64,000 nt of DNA from Enoplolaimus lenunculus (Eukaryota; Nematoda; Enoplea; Enoplida; Thoracostomopsidae). The stretch's first letter is position 1. Every line of letters starts with the position of its first letter. The notes beneath the pieces were generated by a model. It ran no database searches. It was not told the DNA's origin and was given only the letters and a program-made list of their open reading frames with translations. Both the position numbers and the translations under genes were made by a program. This document shows positions 35,811 through 47,525 of this stretch, piece after piece. The stretch lies in contig JASANG010003003.1 of NCBI GenBank assembly GCA_030248215.1, positions 121,962-185,961 of the forward strand, written 5' to 3'.

Positions 35811-36604
35811 ACACATGTTTATTTCTCGAGAACCCTTCCATGAACCAGTTATCACGCCAGGCGTAATATGCACAGCTCATATCCAGCAAATTTGTTATGA
35901 GAGTTGTCTTACCTACATTGGACATGCCGTATAAATACAATGCTTTTGTTTTTTTATGTTGTCTATCTTCAAAAAAACTGGATCCAATCCAGTTTAGTAC
36001 TGTTTTACCCAAGGCACAATATTAAAACATTGCCGTCGTTAGACGAAGGGTTAACACACCCAACTATAAAAGGCCCAACGACATTGTTTTGCCAGAACTC
36101 TGCAAGCACCTCGTGTAAGTAGCGAAATGAATTCCAGTAACGGTTAACAAATGGATGGTTCAAACTAAAATCTGGATTTTCCTGGATAAACTTAGTGACT
36201 CTACGGCGAAGCCTAAGTAATTTTTAAAAAGATTTCCTTTCACACATGTATCGCAACCTTCCTTCACACAAAAACGAACCACTTGCCTAGTGTTTCTGAC
36301 ATTCTGAACGACTGAAGCGCCATTCCAGAAATATTTAATTGCCGCTTGCAATTCAGTCAATTTGAGTGTTTCTTATGTCTTAATTATCGCGGATAAGTGA
36401 ATATATATTGCCGTCCATATGCTTCTCTTGCCCCAAGACAATGTCAGTACAAAATAAGACGAGCATATCGAATAAAAATCTTTCGTCGAGTGTACATTGG
36501 GGAAAAGTTAGAAAAAATAAGCAGGTGCCAAAAATAAGGCCTGCGGGCCGGCGGTTGGTTCTGTTGCGTCGTACTGGATCAATGTGTGAATTAATCAACT
36601 CATG

Positions 36605-36830
36605 CGAAAAGTTAATTTATCTGAGTTATTATCGATAAATGTTATCTCATTCTGAGTTGTGTTGATTCTTTATCTGACTTGAGTTGATTTAGGGGGAATT
36701 GATTAATTGAATCATAAATGTGTTGAATCAACATGGAATTATGAGTTCTGACAGTCCTAACTCAGACTGATTGTTCGGATAGTTTTAACTCAGACTGATT
36801 GTTCTGATAGTCCTAAAGGAGTGATTCTCA
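36605..36830. repeat. Decayed MITE rich in GAGTTGATT motifs
   Basis: Repeated TGAGTTGATT and AACTCAGACTGATTGTTC units, the latter in tandem near 36757-36800, resemble the interior of the MITE at 57221-57472. Clear ends are not visible. Confidence 0.4.
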
Positions 36831-37062
36831 ACGAAATTATAACTAACTGGAATTGATTGGCAAAAATGCCCTAAATCCTGCTGCTGAAGATATGGAATCT
36901 GCTGCTGAAACATATTCACTGCGTTCCAGCTTGACAATTACGCTATGTCAGCGTGCGCCCGGTTTCGAAAGTTTATATTTAATCAAACTTTCGGTATTCC
37001 TTGTTGAACCGCTTTAATCAAGAATTTGAAAAAAGGACTTTTGAGTATTCAATACAACTGTT

Positions 37063-38907
37063 GGCCCATGTTACGCTGAGGGCCGTCCCGTTGTCCCGGG
37101 ACAGTGGGACAGTGGGACAGCGGGACAGTAGGACAGCGGAACTGTCCTACTAACCCATTGTCCCGCTGGCCTACCGTCCCACTGTCCCATTGTCCCGCTG
37201 TCCCACTGTCCCTCTGTCCTACTGTCCCACTGTCCCGCTGTCCTACTGTCCCACTGTCCTACTGTCCCACTGTCCTGCTGTCCCAATGTGCTACTGTCCC
37301 GCTGTCCTACTGTCACGCTGTCCAACTGTCCCGATGTCCCACTGTCCTACTGTCCCGCTGTCCCACTGTCCCGCTGTCCTACTGTCCCGCTGTCCTACTG
37401 TCCTGCTGTCCGACTGTCCCGCTGTCCTACTGTACCGCTGTCCCACTGTCCCGGGGTCCTACTGTCCCGCTGTACTACTGCCCCACAGTCCCGCTGTCCT
37501 ACTGTCCCGCTGTTCTACTGTCCCGCTGTCCTACTGTCCCGCTGTCCCACTGTCCCACTGTTCTACTGTCCTACTGTCCCGCTGTCCGTCTTACTGTCCC
37601 GCTGTCCTACTGTCCCACTGTCCCACTATCCTACTGTCCCGCTGTCCCACTGTCCCACTGTCCCGCTGTCCTACTGTCCCGTGGTCCCGCTGACCTATTG
37701 TCCCGCTGTCCCACTGCCCCGCTGTCCCGCTGTCCTGCTGTCCCACTGTCCCGCTGTCCTACTGTCCCACTGTCCTACGGTCCCACGGTCCCGCTGTCCT
37801 ACTGTCCCGCTGTCCTACTGTCCTACTGTCCCGCTGTCCTGCTGTCTCACTGTCCCACTGTCCTACTGTCCCGCTGTCCTACTGTCCCGCTGTCCTACTG
37901 TCCTACTGTCCCGCTGTCCTACCGTCCCACTGTCACGTTGTCCTACTGTCCCACTGTCCTACTGTCCCGCTGTCCTACTGTTCCGCTGTCCTACTGTCCC
38001 GCTGTCCCACTGTCCCGCTGTCCCACTGTCCCGCTGTCCTACTGTCCCGATGTCCTACTGTCCCACTGTCCTGCTGTCCCACTGTCCCACTGTCCCGCTG
38101 TCCTGCTGTCCCACTGTCCCGCTGTCCTACTGTCCCACTGTCCCGCTGTCCCACTGTCCCGCTGTCCTACTGTCCCACTGTCCCACTGTCCAACTGTCCC
38201 GCTGTCCTACTGTCCCGCTGTCCCACTGTCCTGCTGTCCCACTGTCCCGCTGTCCTACTGTCCCGCTGTCCTACTGTCCCGCTGTCCCACTGTCCTACTG
38301 TCCCACTGTCCCGCTGTCCCACTGTCCCGCTGTCCTACTGTCCTACTGTCCCACTGTCCTGCTGTCCTACTGTCCCGCTGTCCTACTGTCCCACTGTCCT
38401 GCTGTCCCACTGTCCCGCTGTCCTACTATCCCGCTGTCCTACTGTCCCACTGTCCCGCTGTCCCGCTGTCCTACTGTCCCACTGTCCCGCTGTCCAACTG
38501 TCCCACTGTCCTACTGTCCCGCTGTCCTACTGTCCCGCTGTCCTACTGTCCCGCTGTCCTGCTGTCCCACTGTCCCGCTGTCCTACTGTCCCACTGTCCT
38601 ACTGTCCCGCTGTCCTATTGTCCCGCTGTCCTACAGTACCGCTGTCCCACTGTCTTGCTGTCCCGCTGTCCTACTGTCCCGCTGTCTTACTGTCCCGCTG
38701 TCCTACTGTCCTACTGTCCCGCTGTCCTACTGTCCCGCTGTCCCACTGTCCCGCTCTCCCGCTGTCCTACTGTCCCGCTGTCCTACTGTCCCACTGTCCT
38801 GCTGTCCCACTGTCCTACTGTCCCCTGTCACACTGTCCCGCTGTCCCACTGTCCCGCTGTCCCACTGTCCCGGGACAGCGGGACGGCCCTCAGCGTAACA
38901 TGGGCCC
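37063..38907. mobile_element. Transposon-like unit filled by an 8-bp minisatellite
   Basis: The ends form an inverted repeat of about 48 bp: the left begins GGCCCATGTTACGCTGAGGG, and the right, read on the minus strand, begins GGGCCCATGTTACGCTGAGG. AACTGTT stands on both sides (37056-37062 and 38908-38914). Nearly all the interior is a tandem array of an octamer, GTCCYRCT, about 215 copies in one orientation with a few units in the opposite orientation next to the left end. Because 8 is not a multiple of 3, the array is open in every plus frame with an 8-residue protein period; these frames are not genes. The first ten terminal bases match those of the TTAGGC-type MITEs. Confidence 0.85.
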
Positions 38908-39595
38908 AACTGTTAATAATTAGGTGGGTAACAAACGAATAGAGTACTGCAAATTTTGCTAATACTTTCAAAATTATACGAGTTCATTAAATTGAAATGG
39001 ACAAACATATTGCTAACTTTAAGTATTTGCGCAAGACATTGCGAAGCAGTGCTATATTTTTATTGCAGACATAATGCGACAATCTGCAGTTGTTACTAAA
39101 AAATTGTTTCTGATTGGTCGATTTTAAAACCTTTGAAGTGGAATGAACTGGTGTACAAGTGTAAATTTTTACAAAATTTAATTTTTTGGGTGGCCTACTT
39201 TTATTGATATGTACTTAGCTAGTTAAAGTTTTGATACATAAATCATATCTGATATGCACGTTAAGTCAGATGTGTGATGATACTTCTAAAACTCTGATCA
39301 TGCGCGACGTTTAGCTTAAGCGTTTGCCATGAATGCCGACCTTGTTTAAACATTTTAGTTAGTTTCAGAGTATCGCGGAACCTTTTTGCAAATATTCCCC
39401 CTTTTACAGAAAATACAGTGTAAATTCGATTTAAGATTTTGCTGCGATTAGCTTGTCATATACTGATATTTATATGCATGTTGCAGGTGAGGTGAGGTGC
39501 ATTATCTACAAACAACTTGAATTCAACTCGAATACTGCCCATATGCATAACTGTTAGTAGTGATTCGTTATCTGAATAATGTTACTACCAAAAAC

Positions 39596-42500
39596 ATGAG
39601 TTGGGGAACAGAATTATGGGTAAGTTTGCTTCGTCTTCTTTGTGATATGCGGATGCCTGGAGGTAAAGTCAAAGTCAAAGTTTATTCACAAAATGCATAT
39701 GTATGAGAGTGAATAAAATGAATGTTGAAAAGGAGGGCAAGACCTCACTGATATTCAACACTAATAGTGCTTAAGTATTTAGAACGAAAAACCGTCTATT
39801 CTATCCTATCCAACCTATGGCAAGCTTGTATATATACTATTTATGTGTTACCGAGAATTAGCTATCTTCTGTAAGTTATAACATTATGCGGTTTACGTAT
39901 ACTCGTGCATTTGTACTGTTGGGTTGTGTGCTATAAACAGACACGTTGCTAAATGATTGAACATATTTTTTCAGGATCAGGTCGACAATATCAGCTCCCA
40001 CACCCTTAAAGGAATCCAACTTTTGGAACGCTATGGCGACTTTTTGCGAGAGAGATGCCAGGTTGAAATGGATTACGCCAAAAGTGTCCGGTACGTTGTT
40101 TTATTTCGCTATCGCTTCTCGTATTGTAAACAACTTTTCGGTTTATTTCTTTGTGGAAACAAACCTTTTCATTTTCACTAACGTATAGAAATTGGGGAAT
40201 ACAAAGACTTTTGTTACGCTGTAGTTTAATAATTCTGTGTTGTTTTTCAGGAGTCTATGCCGACGCTTTCAGCCCAAGAAGAAAGATGATGCTGAATTTC
40301 AGTGAGTAATGCCGCATCGGGATGTAGAGGCTCAGAAAGATAGCGTTATGTATGTTTTCTTATGCATACTGATTGTTAGAATATTTGAAAAAACCGGCGT
40401 AGCCTTAATTTGTTTTGTTTTAGATTCTCATATGGTACAAGTTTGCTTGGAATTGTCAGTGAGTTGCTGGACATTGCTGGTCAGCACGAATCTGTTGCTG
40501 AAAACATCAAAGAACTAGTGTCATCAGGCGTACAGGCGGCGGTTAAAGATTTTAAAGAACAACGAAAAATGGTTGGTTTAATGTATTTTATTAGGTTCAC
40601 GTTTTTTATTGTCATTAATGTTTACGTCAACACTTTGGCGTGGTAGTCCATATCTGCATAGCATTTTCAAGCATCTGGCTTGTTTTCCTAGTTGAAACTC
40701 TGCCTGCATTTGGTTGATAATATTGTTTTTCAGAAATCGTAATTGTTTAACTTCTGTTTGTTTTGTTTTAGTATCTCGAAGAAGTTAAAATGATTCAGGA
40801 TCATTTGGATCACGCCATGTCAGCTCTTAGTCAGGTTTGTTATATGCTTTTAACACGTTATCTTTGTAAATTAAGACAATAAATTTACTTGACAGATAAA
40901 TTTAGAAATCCGACATAAATTTTGAGAAAGTTGAACGCTTTTGGTTTTGCTGGGAATTGCAAATTATGGATAATGAATGCATTTTACTTCATATTGTTTG
41001 TTGTCGCTGTTTTAATGCGAAATCTCTTCAAGTGACTCTCGCTTTGGAGGTTTCCGTACACTCCACCAACCCTTCCACCGGTTGACCTCTCTTTTCGAAC
41101 AATCTGTCATTACGAAAACAATTAATTGTTTGCAGATTTCTAAACTACAATTTGCGGTTTTTTAGTCAAAACGTGATTATACGAAGTCGTGGAAAGAATC
41201 AGAAACAGCAGCCATCAAATATCAAAAAGCTGATCAGGATATGAATATGTCGCGAAACGATATTGAAAAGGTAAAAATGTTATTTGAAAAGTCTTTGGAT
41301 TCGCTATGCTTATGCCTTCTATTTATGAGTTATTTATGTTTATACGGGGTACCTTGTATTGGTCGGTGAGGCGTAGGCCTCCAAATTCTGTAAACAATGG
41401 CTTGAATACATTTGTAACAACTCAGCGGTGGTTTTTGTGGATAAGTAGTTTCTTGGTTATGCAATTTTGAACCCGAAAAGATTGCTGTTATTGAAATGCC
41501 ATCTATGCGTTGAGAATGAACGATTCAGCACCATATTAATGTCCGTACTGTGTGGAAAATCTGAAATTTGTTTTCGAGCCTTAAATTTTAATTAAGCAGT
41601 ATATAATTCAAAACAATCACTCTGTATCATAGATCCTAATATGAATGCAACATTCTGTTTAAATTCTGTTACTGTTTTAGGCAAAAATTCTAATGACACT
41701 TAAGTCACAACAGTGCGATGAAGCGAAGCACAGCTACGCGTTGCAGCTACAGAAAACTAATGAGCTGCAACGAAAACACTATTTTGAAAAGTTGCCTGTT
41801 GTTTTAGAGGTATTTTGGTTAAATTATACAAAGCTATAATTTCTGTGCTCTGTACAACACTGTGTACGCTTGGTATTGCTTATACTGTGGCCGGTAATAA
41901 GTTAGAGAATAGTGTTTCGTTGCAAACAAGCCAATCGTAGATGGTGTGATTTCTTGCTGGAAGAATGCGATTTAATAAGCATGTGTTGTGTTTCGCAGAT
42001 TCAAAATTGTTTTGTTGAATCTGGCAAATGAAAACTTTGGTCATATCTAAAACACCGGTTTGATATAACTTTAAGCGAATTGCACATAATTTCCACATGT
42101 GAATGCATCTCAGTGGATTTTAGTATTATGCAATCTGAATACACTTTATAATAAAGTTTTATTGGACAGTTTGTCCCAGGTTAGTTTGAGGTTTGTTCCG
42201 TTTTGAGCGGAACTTCAAATTAGTAAGCTTAAGATTTAGACTTTTTTGCTTAGGTTGAATAATATGCTTGCACTACTGTTACGCCGCTCAGAGTAACATT
42301 ACCCAATAATTTTTTGAATGTGTAGATTAGGCATTGCAAATGATTTCTGGTTTTGGCGTTTATAGAAGCTTCGCGTGATGGACACTAGTCGAATAACGCA
42401 GCTACAGGGTTTTGCGTTCCGATGTGTTAAAATTGAACGTAGCATCCTGCCGATTGTGGAAAAATGCTTGGATGGCATGATTACACAGTGTGAGGCAATT

Positions 42501-45500
42501 TCTGCTCTCAGCGACTCTCAGGCTGTCATTGAACGTTACAGGTACCTTTTCGGTGTACTGTACGGGTTGCGACCGAATCTCTAGCTCCGGCTTGGGCAAA
42601 AAAGTGCTATCCGGAACAAAATTTTGACAAATATAGACAGTGATTGATGTCAAATCATTTTGATTGAAGTGTTTCTTTTTATAGAGATATGCATAATTGG
42701 CTTCGGCTGTTGTCCCAGTATTTTTGGGTTTTTGGTATGCGGTCGTACCCGGGTACTGCCTAAATGTTGGAAGGTCAAGGGTTTGGGCGCCTGAAGCATT
42801 AAACTAGATATAGGAATTGTACTGTGGTAGGTATTTCTCAGCTTGACTCGGTAAAGTGTGTGAAAGAAAATCCAACATACGCCGACTTCTATATACTTAT
42901 AGATCTGGCTACTTACCACCCCAAGACATGGTTTTTGAAGAATTAACAGCCGGTGGCACAAGCCAGCCGTCAACATCAAATATGATTTGCTCACAGCATC
43001 CAGCAAATGGATACGTCAGCGCGTCTCATTCGAATTATGATGTTCCTGTCACGTTACCGCAAGACTCAGTGCCAAATAGTGCAGCTAGTGCAGCGGCGAG
43101 TAGTGCAACTGAATCAAGTACTTTACAACTACCTTTCACTGCTTCAAACACAACACAGCCACACACGTATCAAAGCCCTGCGAGTTGTATTGCAATACAT
43201 TCCAGTAAACTTGCCATTGATTGTCGGCCGTACTCGGCTACCACTGCCTCTGGGTCGGGATCGAGTCATGGTGCCCCTGGAGGAAGTACTGGCAGCCCCG
43301 GGATTATACTCGCTGGGGTGGGCAGCGCATTTGCTGCGACGCTTACGCGACGAGCAACGATTCGACGAACGAAACTGGGCAAGAAAATTATTTCGAAGTT
43401 GTCGCAGAAGTCGGTGAGCGCTCTATGGGAGTTTTTTAGAATGATTTGAGGGGAAGGAAGAAATAAGGGGGTGTTTTATTAGGGGTTGAGAAGCAGATTA
43501 GTTCGAAGTTGTACAAAAAATAGTTTGGTGGTGCTTCTGGGAGCGCCTGGGAGCAAGAATAAAGCAGTGTGCTGTTTTGGCGGTGTTGCATAGGGAAAAG
43601 TTTCGTCCGCAGTTGTACATGCACCGAATGCCTGGTGTTCTTTCTTGTATCTGTTTAATGTTTTTAGGTATTCTGACTGCACCACCAAACGGCACGTATT
43701 TTGTGTTTTAGGACAGTGAAGACCGAGACGATTTTGTTGACTTGCCACCTCAACAACGATTAAAGAAGATTCGTGAAAGGATTGAATTGATGCAAAATAG
43801 TCACAATCAGCTCATGTCTGCCAGGTCAGTTGATTTTTGATTAGTCGAAAATTCGACGTTTATTAACCAAAGAATGTTTCAGAATTCAACAGCAATCCTA
43901 TTTATCTAAGCCGTTAAAGTTAAAGTATTTGCCTCTCTGTCTTTTTTATTATTTTTCTTGATTTTTGTATTATTTGAGTGAAAAAGACTGTGTTATAAGT
44001 CTGGGTGTGTTATTATATCGGTAATACTATTAAATACAACACAATAGACGATTTTAAGTTTTTTATAGTTTCGTAGTATTTTGTGATTATATAATGTTTT
44101 TACCACAAACTTCGTTGAAACTGTTAATTTTGAACGCGGTTTTGGTCGTTTTGTTTGATTGGTAGCGCCGGATTTTATTCGAATCTACGTTTCTTTATCA
44201 TTTGTTTGAATGTTTTTAGAGATGGTTTACTGAAAATGTTAAAAGCGTATGAGGATAATCCAAATTACGGTGACACAACCGATGTGCAAAATGAGCTAGT
44301 CACAAACGCTGCTTCCATTGATCGAGTTAAAGCAGAATTGGAAAGGCTTGAGGTATATTTATTCAGAGTCTTAGGCATTATACTACAGTCACTAATCTCA
44401 AAATTCACAAAGTTATATACAGAACTTTTTATATAAAGCATGATATGTTTAAATTTTGGATTCATTTGTTCAAAAGTTTGAAGGATTCTTGAAATAAACA
44501 GAGCCATAAAATGACATTAAGTGATTGTGAAGGAAGTTGCACCATTTCGGAATTTTTAATATGTTATTTTTGCCAATAGCTGACTTGATATGATACACTC
44601 TTTGAAAATTTATGTTAAAATTTGCCTATGATGATACTATGATAGTTAATATATTTTAGCCAATCCGAGTTTTTAGAAGTCATGAATAAAGAAGTGGTTG
44701 AAAAATATAACATTGAAGCGCGTTTTCTAACTCGTACCCCGTGCATTCTCAATATATGTGTTATACGTATATTTATGTAGTTATGCTGAGGAAAAACGTG
44801 TTTCCGTTAATTCCTTAGCAAACTAAATAAACCGCCAATTACCGTGAAAGCCACCATGTTTCAGTTTATAGCGGAAACTCTTCGTTTCCTTGGATTCCCA
44901 ATACCTACATATTCCTCAACCTGATCATATTTGCCTTCTATCGCTCCTTCTTTGCATTACCATGGCTATCCTAGGGTGCTTTCTGTAATCAACAGCAATA
45001 AATATAATTTGTATATTTCAGGCATTAGAAGTAGACGTGACGTCACAACTCAACGTTCCAATTAATCAAGCAGCAATGTCTACTCACATTTCGCCCGGGC
45101 AAATTGCACCAGGCTCAGCTAGCCAGATGTCTTCAGGTAGGTTTGGTTATAGGAAGACGAGGTTTTTAATGAGTGAAGATAGAACTGGATTTTTCTGACA
45201 ATTTCTGTTGTTGTTTTTCGGAAACATGATTCCGTTGGAAAATCCGAAAATCTATGTTAATTCTCACAGACATAGTATGGCTCAGGCGTGATTAAACCGC
45301 AGATTTGTTTTTCTACATTTGTAAGTTTGAAATATGATAATTGTGAAAGTTTTGGTTGAATTGGCAATAAATAGTTTGAAATTTAATTGAACTGCAAAAA
45401 GTACTAACGAGTGTAGATTGATTTTAACTGAAACAACCCTAACAGCTCTTTTAAATCTTTCAGCGGCAACTAGTCGTCCTGGAATTTCCGCTCCCGTCTT

Positions 45501-46738
45501 GCCATCTATACCTCCACCATCAGCGCCTACTCGAAATCAAGATATCAAATCTCGACTGTCTGTCTGTAATAGTGATATGGATACCCGTGATTTGGCTGAA
45601 AAATGTGTGCAGTCCGCTTCGCCACCGCCCCCAAGACCAAAATATCCCCCGGGACAGTCGCCAGGAAGCACGCAACCACAACAAGCGACAACTTCGTCGC
45701 TGGATAGTAGTGGAGTAGCAGCAGGGTTATCGGATTCGGTCACTGCTCAGTTGCGCCGCACAGGGATTTTTGGTTCGCCTACCCCGTTAGATGAAAATAT
45801 TGATGGGGGTCGCGTTGTTGACAGGTAAAAACGAACTGATGGACGGAGGGGTTGCGAAAATGTACCATTTGTTAGGAGTAAACAGATATGTTGAGCTGAA
45901 AATGTTTTCGATTATTTATTTTGGGATAAATAGTTCTATTTGTTTTTTTAATTGTTAAGTATCTATTTTGTCATTTTTTGATAGTTTATAATTAGTTATG
46001 TTTAGCTTTTAACTTGTAATTTATTTATCTTTCTTATATTTTGAGATTGTTTGAGTTTTTGTTGGTAATTTTGTATCGTATATGTTTATTTATTTCTTTC
46101 AGTCAACCTAGTCATGACAGTGGTAGTTTTGACGACGATTGCCAGTACGGAGATTCTGATTCGTTGTACAATGAACTCGATGAAATTATTGAAGTTTTGG
46201 GCACTTGCAAAGCGTTGTACAATTTTGAAGGCTAGTCTTGATTTTTTAGAGTATTAAATTTTAATTATTGGGCAGCGCAAACCGCTCAGAAAAATTTGCG
46301 GGACCGTTGTAGTTTTGGCATAGTTTGTGTGGATGAAAATATCGTCTCGCTTGAAAATTCTTGAGTTGGGGCTATCTTCAGACGTTGCACCCAGATATAA
46401 TAGGAAGTATTTTTTGAATCAAGTAGGCAGACTTTAGGAGTAATCGTGATTCGTGTTTTTAGAAAGGCAGTTTATTTGCTGCCGCAGTAGTTTGTTTCAT
46501 TTTTTAGTTTGTGTTTTCGAAGGGTTTTTTGACAGAATTGAAGTTTAAATTCAAAATTTGTTCAGGTGGCAGTGATGGAACGATTGCAATGAAAGAAGGC
46601 GACGAATTTTTAATATTCGAACGCGACGAGGGAGACGGATGGACCAAAGTCGCTCGAGGAATGTCCGGTGATTTTGAAGGATTTGTGCCGACCAGCTATC
46701 TCGAGTGCAAATATTACCCGCAAGAATCTGGGGTATAA
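39596..46738 (+). CDS. TOCA-1/CIP4/FBP17-family F-BAR, HR1 and SH3 protein
   Basis: Fifteen exons splice in phase: 39596-39619, 39975-40090, 40251-40301, 40424-40571, 40772-40834, 41166-41270, 41681-41809, 42366-42541, 42903-43413, 43712-43824, 44220-44352, 45022-45136, 45464-45824, 46103-46230 and 46566-46738, giving 781 aa. The start MSWGTELW joins DQVDN, the hallmark N-terminus of this family. F-BAR covers about residues 1-285, HR1 about 445-525 (LPPQQRLKKI, then YEDNPNYGD), a Pro-rich linker (PPPPRPKYPPG) precedes SH3 at about 716-776 (CKALYNFEG, GDGW, FVPTSYLE). These proteins bend membranes with F-BAR, bind Cdc42 through HR1, and recruit N-WASP/WAVE and dynamin through SH3 in endocytosis. 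A Ser/Thr/Ala-rich insert of 170 residues (exon 9) separates F-BAR from HR1. Intron 14 has a GC donor. Confidence 0.95.
39660..39780. repeat. Possible dispersed repeat tail
   Basis: AAAGTCAAAGTCAAAGTTTATT and the GGGCAAGACCTCA block look like the end of a dispersed retroposon. Only one copy is present in this window, so the call is weak. It lies in intron 1 of the TOCA-like gene. Confidence 0.25.
42170..42290 (+). mobile_element. TTAGGC-type MITE, decayed
   Basis: It has AGTAAGCTTAAGATTTAGAC, one GCTTAGG unit, AATATGCTTGCACTACTGTT and ACGCC, in the family order. The ends are worn. It lies in intron 7 of the TOCA-like gene. Confidence 0.5.
46231..46565 (+). other. GC-AG intron inside the SH3 domain of the TOCA-like gene
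   Basis: Exon 14 ends AAG and is followed by GCTAGT, so the donor dinucleotide is GC. The acceptor is TTGTTCAG. Only this junction keeps the SH3 reading frame (NFEG then GSDGTIAM). The next GT, three bases downstream, would create a stop at the join. Confidence 0.75.
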
Positions 46739-47301
46739 ATTGTTGGTTGAAAAAAGAATTTTGAGAAATCAAAATTAGCCAAGCTTTTTTCGAACAAAGA
46801 TTTTCAGATGATTGAAAAAGAATTTTGAGAAAACGAAATTATTCCTCGTTGGAGTGTTATTTAACCTCAGAATTCTTGCGTTTCAGTCTTTTGAGAAAAT
46901 AGTGACGATAAAAATATTAATATTTGATATTTAAAAGATAGATGTCGCGGTTCCTAAAATTTTTAACTCGACGTCATAACCCAGGAAGTTGTGTGTTCAC
47001 TGTAGGTACGTAAGTTTTCGAGATATTGAATGGGGATAGGCAGTTGAGAATACTACGGATATGCTAGTAATTTCGTTTACCGATTTTTATCTTTTTTTAA
47101 TTTTGTGGGTGCTATACTGAAGATATTCCAGGTTTCTGCTATGTAAATTTTATTACATAATGCTTCACAGCTCAGTGTGTCATTTTGCTTTTTGATTAAA
47201 TGCAATTAATATTGTTTGTTGGAACCGCGCTGTTATAGATTTTGGCTTGTGTTTGTTTGAATTTATTTTTAGAGATACTCTATGCTGTTAGGTTGCAAGT
47301 A

Positions 47302-47525
47302 GGGCCCGTATTCTCATATGTAGCACCTATCACCAGTTGGTGATAAGCTTTCTAACTTTTGAACCTTGAACCAGTGAATGCTGAGGCTCAAAAATCAGCA
47401 CATTTTTCACATATGTTGCTCTACTTCTGTACCAATTTTGCGTTCAACAACTGCAATAGTTAGCGAGTTTTAAAACCTATTACTAACTGATAACAGTTTC
47501 TATACTTATTTGAGAATATGGGCCC
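47302..47525. mobile_element. MITE with GGGCCCGTATTCTCA ends
   Basis: It starts GGGCCCGTATTCTCATATG and ends TTGAGAATATGGGCCC, a clean inverted pair. The interior carries CACCAGTTGGTGATAAGC and TTACTAACTGATAACAG as subterminal blocks. Worn relatives lie at 9553-9780, 26750-26925 and 53788-54006. Confidence 0.75.

Larger units (their letters stand above)
32705..36600. mobile_element. Densovirus-like (parvoviral) fossil, broken and split by a hAT-like element
   Basis: Minus-strand protein remnants carry superfamily 3 helicase marks: a Walker A GMSNVGKTT at about 35.9 kb, then, on the far side of an inserted transposon at 33610-35810, a Walker B-like INEFEYE, a KLLAGE block and a motif C-like VLVSNEN at about 33.4-33.6 kb. 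Further weak remnants continue to about 36.6 kb. This order is that of parvovirus NS1. On the plus strand, 32877-33341 holds an unassigned frame running toward the helicase remnant; such tail-to-tail genes are typical of ambisense densoviruses, but I see no capsid signature in it. The copy is broken by the transposon and by several smaller breaks in more than one frame, and looks old. A CRESS-type Rep is a less likely alternative. Confidence 0.6.

Noticed and set aside
37104-38942. Very long open frames of about 612 and 536 codons
   Set aside because: They lie wholly in the 8-bp minisatellite. A stop-free octamer repeat is open in all frames on that strand, and the products are 8-residue periodic strings.
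43007-43417. Second and third open frames in exon 9 of the TOCA-like gene
   Set aside because: The phase of the flanking splice sites selects one frame. The others are low-complexity shadows.
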